A stretch of 64,000 nucleotides of DNA from Streptomyces sp. NBC_00224 (GCF_041435195.1 NZ_CP108106.1:8693001-8757000), one strand, 5' to 3'. Numbered from the stretch's first letter, positions 19,115 to 28,929 are shown. Notes: a model not told the origin generated them from the sequence alone. Translations and numbers: made by a program.

Positions 19115-19594
19115 TCAGGTGCGTTCAACCTCGAAGGTGACCATTTTGTCGAGGCCGGTGATGGGGATGCGGCCGTTGATCTTGGTGACGCGGGTTCCGA
19201 TGGGACAGTACACGTCTGTGCTGTAGCCCTCGTACCCGGGCCCCCTGGGGGCTGCGAAGACAATGGAGCCGCGCCCTAGGGTGTTGACGAACAGCTTGAG
19301 GCGCGCCACTGCGGTTCGGCTTTCGGTGGCCGACGGGTCGACTTGGACCGTGATGAGATCATTGCTGCTGAACACGGTCGGGGTGATCTTCATAGGGTAG
19401 GTTCCACCACCGGGCAGAGCTACCGTGCCGACAAACGCGGTGTCCAGGCTGGCAAGACCCGTGTAGTCGGACAGGGCGCCGCCGCAGGTGTTGGCGGGGG
19501 CGGCAGCGGTGGCGGTCGGAGCGGTGGCGAGGGCAATACCCAGGGACAGCAGGAGGGCCGGGATGGTCCGGGCGGGGCGGGAGGACGAGCGCAT
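19115..19594 (-). CDS. Secreted hypothetical protein
   Basis: Protein of 159 aa from the ATG at 19594. The signal peptide is MRSSSRPARTIPALLLSLGI with cleavage in ATATAAAPA. The mature chain contains NTCGGALSDYTGLASLDTAF and a distant cysteine in DVYCPIGTRV. It ends PITGLDKMVTFEVERT. The alternation of short hydrophobic strands suggests a beta-sandwich. The family was not recognised. Confidence 0.65.
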   Translation of the reverse strand: MRSSSRPARTIPALLLSLGIALATAPTATAAAPANTCGGALSDYTGLASLDTAFVGTVALPGGGTYPMKITPTVFSSNDLITVQVDPSATESRTAVARLKLFVNTLGRGSIVFAAPRGPGYEGYSTDVYCPIGTRVTKINGRIPITGLDKMVTFEVERT

Positions 19595-19671
19595 AGCGAC
19601 TCCATTTCGCCAGATCACCGAGTGCGACCTGGTGTGATCACGTAACCACGCCGAGTCCCGACGTGCATTTC

Positions 19672-19859
19672 TCTAGATCCACCTGGGTATCCGCCGACTG
19701 GTGCAGGCCAGACGCTCTGTTCCCGAGACCCGCCTCCGGCACGCCTACTCCGCCGCCGCCCTCAACCTCATCCGACTCGACGCCCACTGGCACGGCCTGG
19801 CACAGCACCCCAGACACACCACCAGGCTCATAGGTCTGTACACCCAACTGTTGCCCTGA
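19672..19859 (+). pseudogene. Transposase C-terminal fragment (IS1182/IS4-like)
   Basis: The open frame ends in SVPETRLRHAYSAAALNLIR, LDAHWHGLAQHP and IGLYTQLLP with a stop. The TRL.HAY.A.ALNL.RL.A pattern is typical of the very C-terminus of DDE_Tnp_1-type transposases. No upstream catalytic region is present. Confidence 0.5.
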
Positions 19860-20029
19860 CCAGCCGAATTACGCAACAGAGTCCAGGGCTGATTCAAAGT
19901 CGGGGTGATCATGTGGTGCTGCTGGTCACCGTAGGGTGGTGATCTGCCGGAGGGGCGTCACGTACGCAGGGAAGCACCGGTTTACGGGTGACCTGGCAAG
20001 TCGCTCTCACATCAACACCGCGAGATCCC
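19860..20029 (+). other. ISAs1-type element left end
   Basis: The stretch CCAGGGCTGATTCAAAGTCGGGGTGATCATG at about 19884-19913 recurs, with one change, at about 16892 (CCAGGGCTGATTCATAGTCGGGGTGATGA). It precedes an ISAs1-like transposase remnant here, so it is probably that element's terminal sequence. The copy at 16892 is a solo end. Confidence 0.4.
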
Positions 20030-20400
20030 GCTGGTGGCGGATGGCCTGGATGCTCTTCCCGATCCGCGTGACCGGCGTGGCCGCCGCCACTCCTTGGCCT
20101 CGGTGCTGCTGCTGGCCGCATGCGCGGTGCTGACGGGGCCCGCTCCTACATTGCCATCGGCCAGTGGGACCGCTCCGCTCCGCGCGACCCATCGCCTGTC
20201 TGGGAGTCGCCGCGTCGGCGTCCTGGGCGTGCGCACCGCCGCGACTACCTCCACCATCCGCCGTGTGTTGCTGGCCGTGTGCCCCGGCGGTCTGGCCGAC
20301 CGGCTCGGATGCGCCCCGGCCGGGGTCGAAAGCCTGGCCCTGGGCGTCAAGAGTGCGTGTGGTTCGCGCACGGTGGACGTAGTGGCCGCCCACCCGTGTC
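20030..20400 (+). pseudogene. ISAs1-family transposase, N-terminal fragment with a frameshift
   Basis: VADGLDALPDPRDRRGRRHS and LASVLLLAACAVLTG match the ISAs1 opening (PDPR...RGRRH.L..VL.LA..AVL.G). After a frameshift the expected ARSYIAIGQW follows, then TIRRVLLAV in yet another frame. No catalytic core follows. Confidence 0.65.
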
Positions 20401-20938
20401 CGCAGTCACCGGGGGCGCACGCAGCGTCACCCAGCTGCGGGTCCCGGACAGGGCTGTTCTTGAGTACCCCTGATCAGCGGTTTGGACGGGGCTGCGGAGG
20501 TCGTTGCCCGTTGTACGGGTGATCGTTGCCAGCGCCCGGGGTGTGCGGGATCCGCCTGCCCCGTTTCGTGATCATCTCCTACAGTATGGGGTGAGATGTT
20601 CGTCAACAGCTCGTGATGTGCGGCGAGTTGGCGGTAGTCGACATCGTGCCGAGGGGGTGGGTTTATGGCGTCGCTGCTGGAGAATCGGCGGCACCGCGGC
20701 GGCTCAGCCCGCGCTCGGCCAGGGCAGCGGCGAGGCGGCGGGCGATGGCCTGGACGACTGCTGCGGCGACATCGTCGATGACCGCGTCGGGCCAGGCTTG
20801 AGGATCGCGGGCCAGTTCCCTGGGCGCGCGGGAGCGCGCACTGCCTCCGACCATGCTTCCACGCTCCTTGTTGTTGAGGTCGTACGCGACTTGGGTGGCA
20901 GCTTGTCCTGCCGGTATTCGTGGTCCACGGCCCTCGAT
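20401..20938. other. Gap, no supported gene
   Basis: About 540 bp between the ISAs1 fragment and an integrase-like pseudogene. Both strands have open frames with actinobacterial GC bias, but none shows a recognisable domain or ribosome site, and they overlap each other. Confidence 0.3.
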
Positions 20939-21845
20939 ATGCGGACGTCTTCGGTCATCGACGCGTATGCTCCGCGCGATCCGGCTCCCGTCTGGGACGA
21001 GGTTGCTCCGCTGGTGAAGACGGTGATCACCGCGACCGCCCTGCGCGTTCCCTACACGGTCGAGGACCTGCTGCATGTCGTCGCCCGGCTCGCGATCTGG
21101 GCGGAGGAGCGGGGAGTTGTCCGCGAGCCCGCGGCCTGGCTGCGCAGCGAGACGATCGACGCGTTCGTACGACCGGCTGCGCGGGCCTGGCCCCAGGAAC
21201 CTTGCGCACCTACCGAACATGGCTGTGGCGGGTTCGTGATGTGCTGGTCTGGGACGAGGGCGGCGAGAGCGAGGGAGTGCAGTTGTCCGCTCCGCCCGCT
21301 CCCACGCCGCCCTACGGGCCGGGCGAGATCACCCGGCTGCGTTCCTGGGCGAAGGCTTGAGGCCCCGCGCGCAGGCAGACGCACTGGCCCTGCTCGCGCT
21401 CGGTGACGGGCTGGGACTGGCGCCCGGGGAGATCGCCCGCCTGCGCGGAAGCCACCTGCGCCAGACCCGGTCCGGAGCCTGCGTGCTGGACTCGGTGTTC
21501 GGGCGACTGCTGGTGGCCCGCGCGGAGTGGGAAGACGATCTCGCCGAACTGGCCCGAAGGACCGGGGAGGACTTCCTGTTCCGCCCCGGCCGTCAGGACC
21601 CGCCGCCGCACAATCTGATCGCCTCCTGGACCTGGCAGCATCAACCCGATGCCCCTCTGCCGAGAATGAACGCTCGTCGCCTGCGGGCGAGTTGAATCGT
21701 GTCGCTGATGCGCCGCCGGATCGATCCAGGAGTGATCGCTGCTGCGGCCGGACTGGCGTCGACCGCCTCGCTCGCCCGCTACCAGCACTTCGTGCCCCCG
21801 CTCAGCAATCGTGAGACAGCCCGGCTGCTGCGGGGACAGATATGA
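20939..21845 (+). pseudogene. Integrase-like (tyrosine-recombinase-related) protein, two frameshifts and a nonsense codon
   Basis: The successive frames read APVWDEVAPLVKTVITATAL, EDLLHVVARLAIWAEERGVV, then after a shift LAPGTLRTYRTWLWRVRDVL and PPYGPGEITRLRSWAK. After a second shift come DALALLALGDGLGLAPGEIA and GEDFLFRPGRQD, then RLRAS followed by TGA where Trp is expected (21693-21695). The same frame continues as RRRIDPGVIAAAAGLAS, RYQHFVPPL and a natural end. The pattern matches a family of integrase-like proteins found next to IS elements and ICEs in streptomycetes (family memory). It is clearly inactivated. Confidence 0.65.
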
Positions 21846-21955
21846 GGGCCCCGCCGCCAGGCCATCCGGCCGCGGGCCGCTCGACGCGGCCACGGCCATC
21901 GACCGACGCGCCAGCACGCATCTCGGACTCGTAGACACCTCAGGCGCGCAGCGTG

Positions 21956-23200
21956 TCAAGCGGCTGCGGTGAGAGCGGTCGGAAAGGCGGTGTGTTCGTC
22001 GAACAGCGTGTGGTGCTGGAGGCAGTAGTAGAGCTGGCCGAGCATGCGGTTGAAGAGGTTGCGCTGCGCGGCAGCGTGCCAGTCTCCGTGGTTGTCGCGG
22101 CGGCGCCGGTAGTGGGCCTTGGCGCCGGGTGACGCGGTGATGGAGGCGAAGGCCCAGAGGTAGCCGGCGTGGTTGAGCCGGTCGTTCTTCACCCACCGTC
22201 TGGTGATGCTGGACCTCTTGCCGGAGGCCCTGGTGATGGGCGAGGCACCGGCGTATGCCTTCAGGCCGCGGGCGTCCGCGAAGCGGGTCTTGTCGTCTCC
22301 GATCTCGGCGAGCACCCGGGCGCCGAGCTGGACGCCGAGGCCGGGGAAGCTGAGGATGATCTCAGCGTCCGGGTGCTGAGGGAAACCCTCTTCGACCGCC
22401 TCGGCGAGGTCATCGGCGGCGGTGCAGGCGGCCTCCAACTGGACTAGGAGCGCGAGCATCTGCTTGCCCAGCGCGTCCTCGACCAGCGGCGGCTGGTGAG
22501 CGTAGTCGGCGCGGAAGACCTCACGGAGCCGCTCGGCCTCGGCTGTGATACCCCGCTTGCGGCCGGCCCGCTTGAGCGCGGCCTCCAGTTGCGTGCGGGT
22601 CAGCCGCGCGGCCCGGGCCTGGGTGGGGGCCGCCGTCAGGAGCTCCAGGGCCTCCGGCCGGCACAGACCGTTGCGCCAGGACTCGAAGGCCGCCAGGGCG
22701 GCCGGGTAGTACTCCCGCAGCAGCGAGCGGAGCTGGTTGGACAGCTGCTGCCGGTTCCAGAGCGAGTCCTGCTGAGCGCGGGCGAGGACGGCGATGGCGC
22801 GGGCGAGGTCGCTGTCGTCGGGCAGTGGCCGGTGGGCGTGCATGTCGGTGCGCAGGATGTTCGCCAGGACCAGGGCGTCGCCGGGATCGGACTTCTTGCG
22901 GGAGACGGAGTGGCGGTCGCGGTAGCGGGCGGCGGCCATCGGGTTGATCGCGAAGACCTGGCGCTTGCCGGTCCGCAGGACCGCGACGAGCAGGCCGCGG
23001 GAGGTTTCGATCGCGATCGGGATCGGGTTCTCCTCGCTGTCGCCGTACTCGACGAGCAGGTCCAGCAGGATCTGGTAGCCCGCGGCGTCGTCGGTGATGT
23101 GCCGCTTGGCCAGTAACTGGCCGCTGTCGTCGACCAGGGCGACGTCGTGTGTGCGCTCGGCCCAGTCGATGCCGCAGTAGATCAAGATGTTCCTCCCCAT
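21956..23200 (-). CDS. IS110-family transposase (DEDD recombinase)
   Basis: Intact 414-aa enzyme. The RuvC-like N-terminal domain starts ILIYCGIDWAERTHDVALVD with the first aspartate. It continues with IAIETSRGLLVAVLRTG (Glu) and KKSDPGDALVLANILRTD (Asp). The C-terminal Tnp20 domain has ILSFPGLGVQLGARVLAEIG, LKAYAGASPITRASGKRSS and RRWVKNDRLNHAGYLWAFAS. The ATG at 23200 gives the family's usual N-terminus, whereas the longer frame from 23305 adds non-homologous residues. IS110 enzymes use a structured RNA made from the element's non-coding end, here expected upstream of the ORF. Confidence 0.93.
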   Translation of the reverse strand: MGRNILIYCGIDWAERTHDVALVDDSGQLLAKRHITDDAAGYQILLDLLVEYGDSEENPIPIAIETSRGLLVAVLRTGKRQVFAINPMAAARYRDRHSVSRKKSDPGDALVLANILRTDMHAHRPLPDDSDLARAIAVLARAQQDSLWNRQQLSNQLRSLLREYYPAALAAFESWRNGLCRPEALELLTAAPTQARAARLTRTQLEAALKRAGRKRGITAEAERLREVFRADYAHQPPLVEDALGKQMLALLVQLEAACTAADDLAEAVEEGFPQHPDAEIILSFPGLGVQLGARVLAEIGDDKTRFADARGLKAYAGASPITRASGKRSSITRRWVKNDRLNHAGYLWAFASITASPGAKAHYRRRRDNHGDWHAAAQRNLFNRMLGQLYYCLQHHTLFDEHTAFPTALTAAA

Positions 23201-23430
23201 CGTGCAGTTTGTGCAGGTCACGAGCTCATGCGGAACCACGCGGCGACCTAATCCCAGGACTCGAGGCGAGGGCCGGTCCGCCACCTCAGTAGCCGTTCGT
23301 GGCACCAGCTCGCCTCACGGGCCTCGGTCTATGCGGGAGCTCAGACGGCTCGGGCTTCACAAGAGGTCACCATGTGGCGGGCTCGCACCACCAACACCAA
23401 CGAGTGATCAAGATGCAAGTGTTGACGGCC
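23201..23430 (-). other. Non-coding end of the IS110 element, possible bridge-RNA region
   Basis: In the IS110 group (as opposed to IS1111) the long non-coding end lies upstream of the transposase and encodes the bridge RNA that pairs with target and donor DNA. About 200 bp upstream of this intact transposase are free of genes and could hold it. No fold was computed, and the outer end of the element was not located by eye. Confidence 0.3.
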
Positions 23431-23443
23431 CTCGGTGTGCTGA

Positions 23444-23790
23444 GAGGACGCCGGACATCGCGCGATCTTCGAGGAGGCGTCGGGGCCGGGTGTTTCATAG
23501 GCGTCGGCCCGGCGCCCACGCAGCACACCGAGAACACGAGTGGTCTGGTCACGAAGGCGCCGGACGCCGTGCTGTCTGGGCTGAGGCCTCCGGGGCCCGG
23601 CAGGCAAAAGGCGTCCGTCCAGCACCCACGTGGCCACACCAGCCAGATCGTGTCCTCGGTGGTGGCGGTCACGAGGACGCCGAACGCCGCCGCTCTGCGC
23701 AGAGGCGTCGAAAGCCTTGTAGCGACAGGGCATCCGTCCGGCGCCCACGCAACCGCCACCACCATGAGCGTCGACACCGCCCACCGATCT
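23444..23790. repeat. Three imperfect tandem repeats of about 110-120 bp, each with a GACGCC/GGCGTC hairpin
   Basis: The units begin GAGGACGCCGGAC (23444), GAAGGCGCCGGACGCC (23553) and GAGGACGCCGAACGCC (23673). The second and third follow GGTCAC, and each contains a downstream AGGCGTC that can pair with the leading GACGCC. Units one and three also share GGCGCCCACGCA in their second half (unit two has AGCACCCACG). The function is unknown. No reading frame is conserved across the units. Confidence 0.5.
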
Positions 23791-23897
23791 ACGGGGAGGC
23801 GCTCAGGCCGGGATGGAGCCAGATGTCACAGCCCCGACGCTCTCGAACAGTCCACCCGAGTTCTCGTTCGGCCAGACCGCCCTTACATACGAATTAG

Positions 23898-24404
23898 GTG
23901 TTCCAACTGGCCGCACTTCTGGATCGCTCCGGCGTCCTCGCCCTGATCGGCAACGAACTGGCGGGCCGTCCCGGGCCTGCCGGACTGCCGCCACGGACAG
24001 TGCTGACCGGGCTTCTCCTGGCGATCCACTACACCGGCAAGGCCACCCTGTCCGAAGCCTGGCGCATCCTCGCCTTCGGCTTATCCGCCTTCGCCCAAGA
24101 CCGGCTCGGTGTCGCGCACATCGCTCCGGCGGCGCTCTCGCGCTGCATCTACCGGGCATTCGGCCGCGTCACGTCCGTCCTCGATCCGGCCCGCTGCGAT
24201 CGCAGGCGCCGCCTGCCACTCACCGAGGCCGGACCCTTCGCCGCGGCCTGGGAAGACGATGATCCCGAACACGTCCGCAAGAAGACGGTGCTGCAGCAGA
24301 TCTGCACTGCTCTGGAACCGCTGATCAGCCCCGGCCGACGCCCAAGACGCCCCCGAAAACCAGAAGATCCCGCCAGATCGACTCGATCGGACGGGATCTC
24401 GTGA
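23898..24404 (+). pseudogene. Transposase N-terminal fragment
   Basis: The sequence FQLAALLDRSGVLALIGNEL, LPPRTVLTGLLLAIHYTGKA, TLSEAWRILAFGLS and VTSVLDPARCDRRRRLP followed by DPEHVRKKTVLQQI resembles the N-terminus of a streptomycete DDE transposase family in which a longer catalytic domain follows. Here it stops at about 24345 and runs into unrelated sequence. The identification is from family memory. Confidence 0.5.
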
Positions 24405-24545
24405 ACCGAACTCGAGATAACTCAAGAACAGTCCCCAGTTGGACGGCGGGAGACCCTGATCAGGCGGAAACCACGGACGCCAGATTGGCCGGATTGAATC
24501 TGGTGTGGCCTGTTCGTGATGCCTCGGTTTGTGGGAGCGTGAAGG

Positions 24546-25069
24546 GTGCGCGGGAAGTGGATGGTGGTGGGGGAGGAGCGTCGGGCGGTGGTGTTCGGCC
24601 GTACGCATCGCCTACTGGTTGGGGTGGTGGTGGCGGGTGGGGTGGTCATTGCCGGGGTCGGGTTCGCGGGTTCTTACGCGGCGGTGCGCGCCCTCGCGGA
24701 GAGACAAGGTTTCGGGAACTTCTCCGTCGTCTTCCCGATCGGCATCGACGCGGGCATCTGCGTGCTCCTCGCGCTCGACCTGCTGCTGACCTGGATCCGC
24801 ATTCCCTTCCCGCTCCTGCGCCAGACGGCCTGGCTGCTGACGGCCGCGACGATCGCCTTCAACGGCGCGGCCGCCTGGCCCGACCCGCTCGGCGTCGGCA
24901 TGCACGCCGTCATCCCGGTCCTGTTCGTCGTCGCCGTCGAGGCCGCCCGCCACGCGGTCGGCCGCATCGCGGACATCACCGCCGACAAGCACATGGAAGG
25001 CGTCCGCTACACCCGCTGGCTCCTCTCCCCCGTCCCCACCTTCCGCCTGTGGCGCCGCATGAAGCTGTG
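24546..25069 (+). CDS. DUF2637-type membrane protein, exon 1 (gene split by a group II twintron)
   Basis: Exon 1 encodes about 174 residues: several membrane spans (LLVGVVVAGGVVIAGVGFAG, VVFPIGIDAGICVLLALDLL, TAWLLTAATIAFNGAAAWPD, MHAVIPVLFVVAVEAARHAV) followed by RIADITADKHMEG and WLLSPVPTFRLWRRMKL. This is the DUF2637 pattern seen in transfer or spread regions of actinomycete plasmids and ICEs. The frame stops being homologous exactly at AAGCTGTG (25062-25069), where intron A begins. Joining to 28930 restores a TGG codon and the expected RRMKLWELRSYEQ. Without splicing the protein ends after 11 intron-encoded residues at 25103. Confidence 0.85.
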
Positions 25070-25204
25070 TTGTGTCCTGAACATGAAAGGGAGTTGGTTG
25101 TAGGGCAACTTCTGGAAATGGTGCTGTGCGGAAGATGAAGGTCTGGCCCTTCGGAGTCGCCCTGCGGGGGGAGGCTTCAAACCGCCTCATGCTGCGTTAG
25201 CTGA

Positions 25205-27135
25205 TTGTGTCCTGAACGCGAAAGGGAGTTGGTCGTAGGACAGCTTCTGGAAGCGATGCTGTGCGAGAGATGAAGGAAGGCCCTTCGAAGCCGCCTTGCG
25301 GAAGGAGGCTTCAAACCCCCTCATGCCGCGTTAGCCGAAGACTGTCGTGGTGAGCGATGAGGAAAAGGCGTCCAAGAGGCGTCAGGTGGGGATCGGGAAG
25401 ACGAGCGCAAGCGAATCGTTGCCGAAGCGTCGTTAAGCAGACAGATGACATCGAAACCGGGGTCTTTAGCTAACTCCGGGATGAGCATGGCGGCTATCCG
25501 CTTACTGGCCAGGTGGTGTCCGGCGTGTAGACGACGTGAGCCCGATCTGCCGCTCTCGCATGGAACAGGAGAAGGCGCGCCCCGATACTGACCTGCCCCT
25601 CAGGGGAGGCGAGAGGAAGTGTCCCAAGTGGCGGACACCACAAGGGATCGAGTACCGATGCGGGGAGCGCTGGCGGACCCGTTCGTAGTAGTGATGAAGC
25701 TCCTGTAATGGGAGTGGAGCGAAGGGGCCGGGCCATTCGTGACGTGGTTTATCTAGACAACCGGGAATCCCGGGAGGACCTACATGGACGCGTTGAAGTC
25801 ATCAGGCAAGCCGTTTGATATCTCGAAGCGGGAAGTCTGGGAGGCATACGAAGGAGTGAAAGCAAACAGAGGCGCACCCGGCGTGGACAGTCGCTCCATT
25901 GAGGACTTCGAGAAGGATCTGAAGGGCAACCTTTATAGGATCTGGAACAGGATGTCGTCAGGGACGTACTTCCCTCCTCCGGTGCGTGCGGTGGAGATTC
26001 CCAAATCGTCTCCCGGAGGCGGCGTGAGGATCTTGGGCGTGCCCACGGTGGCCGACAGAATCGCCCAGACCGTCGTGGCCAGGCATCTGATGGAACGGGT
26101 CGATCCCGTATTCCATGAAGATTCCTACGGCTACCGGCCCGGTCGGTCGGCCCTGGACGCGGTGGAACGCTGCCGTCAACGCTGCTGGAAGAGGGACTGG
26201 GTTATCGATCTCGATGTCCAGAAGTTCTTCGACAGCGTCCGGTGGGACCTCATCGTCAAAGCCGTGGAGGCACACTCCGAAGCCCGTTGGGTGATTCTGT
26301 ATGTGAAGCGATGGCTCCAAGCGCCGCTTCAACTACCCAACGGCACCTTGCAGGTGCGAGACCAAGGAACCCCACAGGGCTCAGCGGTCTCACCCGTGCT
26401 GGCGAACTTGTTCATGCACTACGCGTTCGACATGTGGCTCGCCCGTAAGTGGCCGGGCATCACGTTTGAGCGCTACGCCGACGACGCGGTTGTGCACTGC
26501 GTGTCGGAGCGTCAGGCCCGCGACGTGCTGGCCTCGCTGATGGACAGGATGGAGGAGGTCGGGCTGCAACTGCATCCTGACAAGACCCAGATTGTGTACT
26601 GCCGAGACGGCAAGCGCCGACGGCCCTTCGGGCAGACGGAGTTCACCTTCCTCGGGTACACATTTCGCGCACGCGAAAGCCGAAACAAGCACGGGCGACG
26701 GTCCACGTCGTTCGAGCCGGCGGTCAGCAAGGCAGCTCTGAAGAGGATGAGTGCTGAAGTCCGCAGCTGGCGGCTTCACACCCGGTCCGACCTCTCCTTC
26801 GTAGAGCTCGCGCGGCGGATCAATCCGACCGTGCGGGGCTGGATGCAGTATTTTGGCCGGTTCTACCGGTCGGCGCTGACTCCCCTCCTGATGCGCATCA
26901 ATGCCTACTTGGTGCGGTGGATCCGCCAGAAATACAAGAAGCTCTCGGCGCTGCGGAAGGCGCTCCAGAAGATGTGGGAGATCGCCGACAGGTACCCCCG
27001 CATGTTCGCCCAATGGAGGTGGACCACAGTGGCGTCGGTGGCCTGGTGATCAGAGTGGCAAGAGCCGTGTAACGGGAGACTGTTACGCACGGATTCTGTG
27101 AGAGCCGGGGGATGAGATTCCCCCGGCTACTCGGC
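25205..27135 (+). mobile_element. Group II intron B (inner intron of a twintron)
   Basis: A full-length 1931-nt intron inserted in domain I of intron A. It starts TTGTGTCCTGAACGCG and ends with domain V at 27062-27095, domain VI and CTACTCGGC. Its insertion flanks, TTAGCTGA before and AGACTGTC after, resemble those of intron A, AAGCTGTG before and GGAACTGC after, sharing AGCTG on the 5' side. That fits retrohoming to a similar exon-binding site. Confidence 0.9.
25784..27049 (+). CDS. ltrA-like: Group II intron reverse transcriptase/maturase (intron B)
   Basis: 421 aa, full length, start ATG behind GGGAGGACC. The RT domain has NRGAPGVDSRSIEDFEKDL, DSYGYRPGRSALDAV, GTPQGSAVSPVLANL and the active-site ERYADDAVVH. 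The maturase domain follows with ELARRINPTVRGWMQYFG and RINAYLVRWIRQKYKKL. It lacks an endonuclease domain. It is expected to serve its own intron RNA and may cross-act on the closely related introns A and C. Confidence 0.93.
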   Translation: MDALKSSGKPFDISKREVWEAYEGVKANRGAPGVDSRSIEDFEKDLKGNLYRIWNRMSSGTYFPPPVRAVEIPKSSPGGGVRILGVPTVADRIAQTVVARHLMERVDPVFHEDSYGYRPGRSALDAVERCRQRCWKRDWVIDLDVQKFFDSVRWDLIVKAVEAHSEARWVILYVKRWLQAPLQLPNGTLQVRDQGTPQGSAVSPVLANLFMHYAFDMWLARKWPGITFERYADDAVVHCVSERQARDVLASLMDRMEEVGLQLHPDKTQIVYCRDGKRRRPFGQTEFTFLGYTFRARESRNKHGRRSTSFEPAVSKAALKRMSAEVRSWRLHTRSDLSFVELARRINPTVRGWMQYFGRFYRSALTPLLMRINAYLVRWIRQKYKKLSALRKALQKMWEIADRYPRMFAQWRWTTVASVAW

Positions 27136-27580
27136 AGACTGTCGTGGTGAGCGATGAGGAAAAGGCGCCCAGGAGGCGTCAGGTGGGGACCGGGAAGACG
27201 AACGCAAGTGAATCGCTGCTGACGTGTCGAAATCATGAATCTGACATCAAAACCGGGGTGTCACAATGACTCCGGGATGAGCCTGGCGGGTGCCCGCCTA
27301 TTGGCCAGGCGGTGTCCGGCATGCAGGCGACGTGAGCCCGGTCTGCGGCTTCCGCATGGAACAGGAGAAGGCCCGCCCCGATATCGCCCGCCTCTGTGGC
27401 GGCGAGAGGGAGCGCTCCGAGCAGCTGTATCTGCAAGGAGCTGAGTACCGATGCGGGGCAGGCCGGCGGACCGGCCCGTAGTAGTGCTGAAGCCCTCGTA
27501 ACGAGGGTGGAGTGAAGGGGCCGGGCCGTTCGTGACCGTGTTGATCACATCAACCAGACCGCTGGTCTGGGAGGAGTGGG

Positions 27581-28843
27581 ATGAGCTGGTTGAAGTCACC
27601 GACCAAGTCGTTTGAGATTTCCAAGTGGGAGGTCAAGGAAGCCTGGGAGGCTGTCAGAGCCAACAAAGGCGCGCCAGGAGTGGATGGGCAGTCGATCGAC
27701 GACTTCGAGAAGGACCTAAGGGACAACCTTTACAAGGTCTGGAACCGCATGTCGTCGGGTTCGTACTTCCCGCCTCCGGTGCGCGCGGTGGAGATTCCCA
27801 AGCCGCACGGTGGCGGTGTGAGAGTGCTTGGCATTCCCGCAGTCGCTGACCGGGTGGCGCAGACCGTGGTGGCGCGGCATCTGATGCGTCGGGTGGAGCC
27901 TGTATTCCACCCGGACTCATTCGGATACCGGCCGGGGCGGTCGGCCTTGGACGCAGTTGGCCGGTGCCGGGAGCGTTGTTGGAAGCGGAATTGGGTCGTC
28001 GAGATCGACATCTCTCAGTTCTTCGACAGCGTGCCCTGGGACCTGCTGGTCAAGGCAGTGGAAGCGCACACCGACGCCGATTGGGTGAAGTTGTACGTGC
28101 AGCGGTGGCTCGCCGCCCCGCTTGCCATGCCCGACGGCACGCTGCTCAACAGGGAGCGGGGAACCCCACAAGGGGCCCCGGTGTCTCCAGTGCTGGCGAA
28201 CCTGTTCCTGCATTATGCGTTCGACACGTGGATGGACCGGGAGTTCCCGACCGTCTGGTTCGAACGGTACGCGGATGACGCAGTGCTTCACTGCGCCACC
28301 GAGCGCCAAGCCCACCAGGTGCTGGCAGCGCTCACGGACAGGATGGCCGAGGTCGGGCTGCGCCTGCATCTGGCCAAGACCCGGATCGTGTACTGCAAGG
28401 ACGAGGACAGGTCGGGGACGTATCCCCACACGTCGTTCACGTTCCTTGGCTACACATTCCGCGCCAGGACCAACCGGAACCGACGCGGGAAGCTGTTCCT
28501 GTCGTTCGAACCGGCGGTCAGCAGGGAAGCTCTGAAGAAGATGGGGCGTGAAGTGCGGTCATGGCGACTGCACTTGCGTACCGGTTCGACCTTCCAGGAG
28601 CTCGCACGGTGGGTCAACCCCGTCGTTGCGGGCTGGATCACCTACTACGGTCGCTTCAGATCGTGGGAGTTGAACCCGTTCCTGTCGCGCATCAACGCCT
28701 ACCTGGTGCGTTGGATCCGCCACAAGTACAAGCGACTGGCCGCCAAGCGCAAAGCCACCGTGAAGATGCAGGAGATCGCCCAGCGATACCCCGGCATGTT
28801 TGCGCATTGGCGCTGCACCACGGCGGCCGTATGGGTCGGCTGA
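27581..28843 (+). CDS. ltrA-like: Group II intron reverse transcriptase/maturase (intron A)
   Basis: 420 aa, full length, ATG behind GGGAGGAG. The same domains as its neighbour are present: NKGAPGVDGQSIDDFEKDL, DSFGYRPGRSALDAV, GTPQGAPVSPVLANL, YADDAVLH and a C-terminal maturase block ending INAYLVRWIRHKYKRL. No frameshift or stop is present. The protein can only be made from the outer intron's RNA, which also contains intron B unless B splices first. Confidence 0.93.
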   Translation: MSWLKSPTKSFEISKWEVKEAWEAVRANKGAPGVDGQSIDDFEKDLRDNLYKVWNRMSSGSYFPPPVRAVEIPKPHGGGVRVLGIPAVADRVAQTVVARHLMRRVEPVFHPDSFGYRPGRSALDAVGRCRERCWKRNWVVEIDISQFFDSVPWDLLVKAVEAHTDADWVKLYVQRWLAAPLAMPDGTLLNRERGTPQGAPVSPVLANLFLHYAFDTWMDREFPTVWFERYADDAVLHCATERQAHQVLAALTDRMAEVGLRLHLAKTRIVYCKDEDRSGTYPHTSFTFLGYTFRARTNRNRRGKLFLSFEPAVSREALKKMGREVRSWRLHLRTGSTFQELARWVNPVVAGWITYYGRFRSWELNPFLSRINAYLVRWIRHKYKRLAAKRKATVKMQEIAQRYPGMFAHWRCTTAAVWVG

Positions 28844-28929
28844 TCAGGACGGCAAGAGCCGTGTAACGGGAGACTGTTACGCACGGTTCTGTGAGGGCCG
28901 AGGGGTGCGATTCCCCTCGGCTACTCGGC

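Larger units (their letters stand above)
25070..28929 (+). mobile_element. Group II intron A (outer intron of a twintron)
   Basis: Intron A occupies 25070-25204 and 27136-28929, 1929 nt in total, and is interrupted by intron B. Its 5' end TTGTGTCCTGAAC is shared with intron B. Its 3' end has domain V (GAGCCGTGTAACGGG...TTACGCACGGTTC, from 28856), a domain VI hairpin (GCCGAGGGG...CCCCTCGGC) and CTACTCGGC. Removing B joins GCGTTAGCTGA to AGACTGTCGTGG, exactly as the homologous stretch reads in intron B (25329-25350). The host gene is the DUF2637 gene. Confidence 0.9.

Noticed and set aside
20504..21406. 300-aa ORF with a long N-terminal extension of the integrase-like protein
   Set aside because: Only the part from about 20939 has integrase-like character. 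The upstream portion looks like random high-GC frame.
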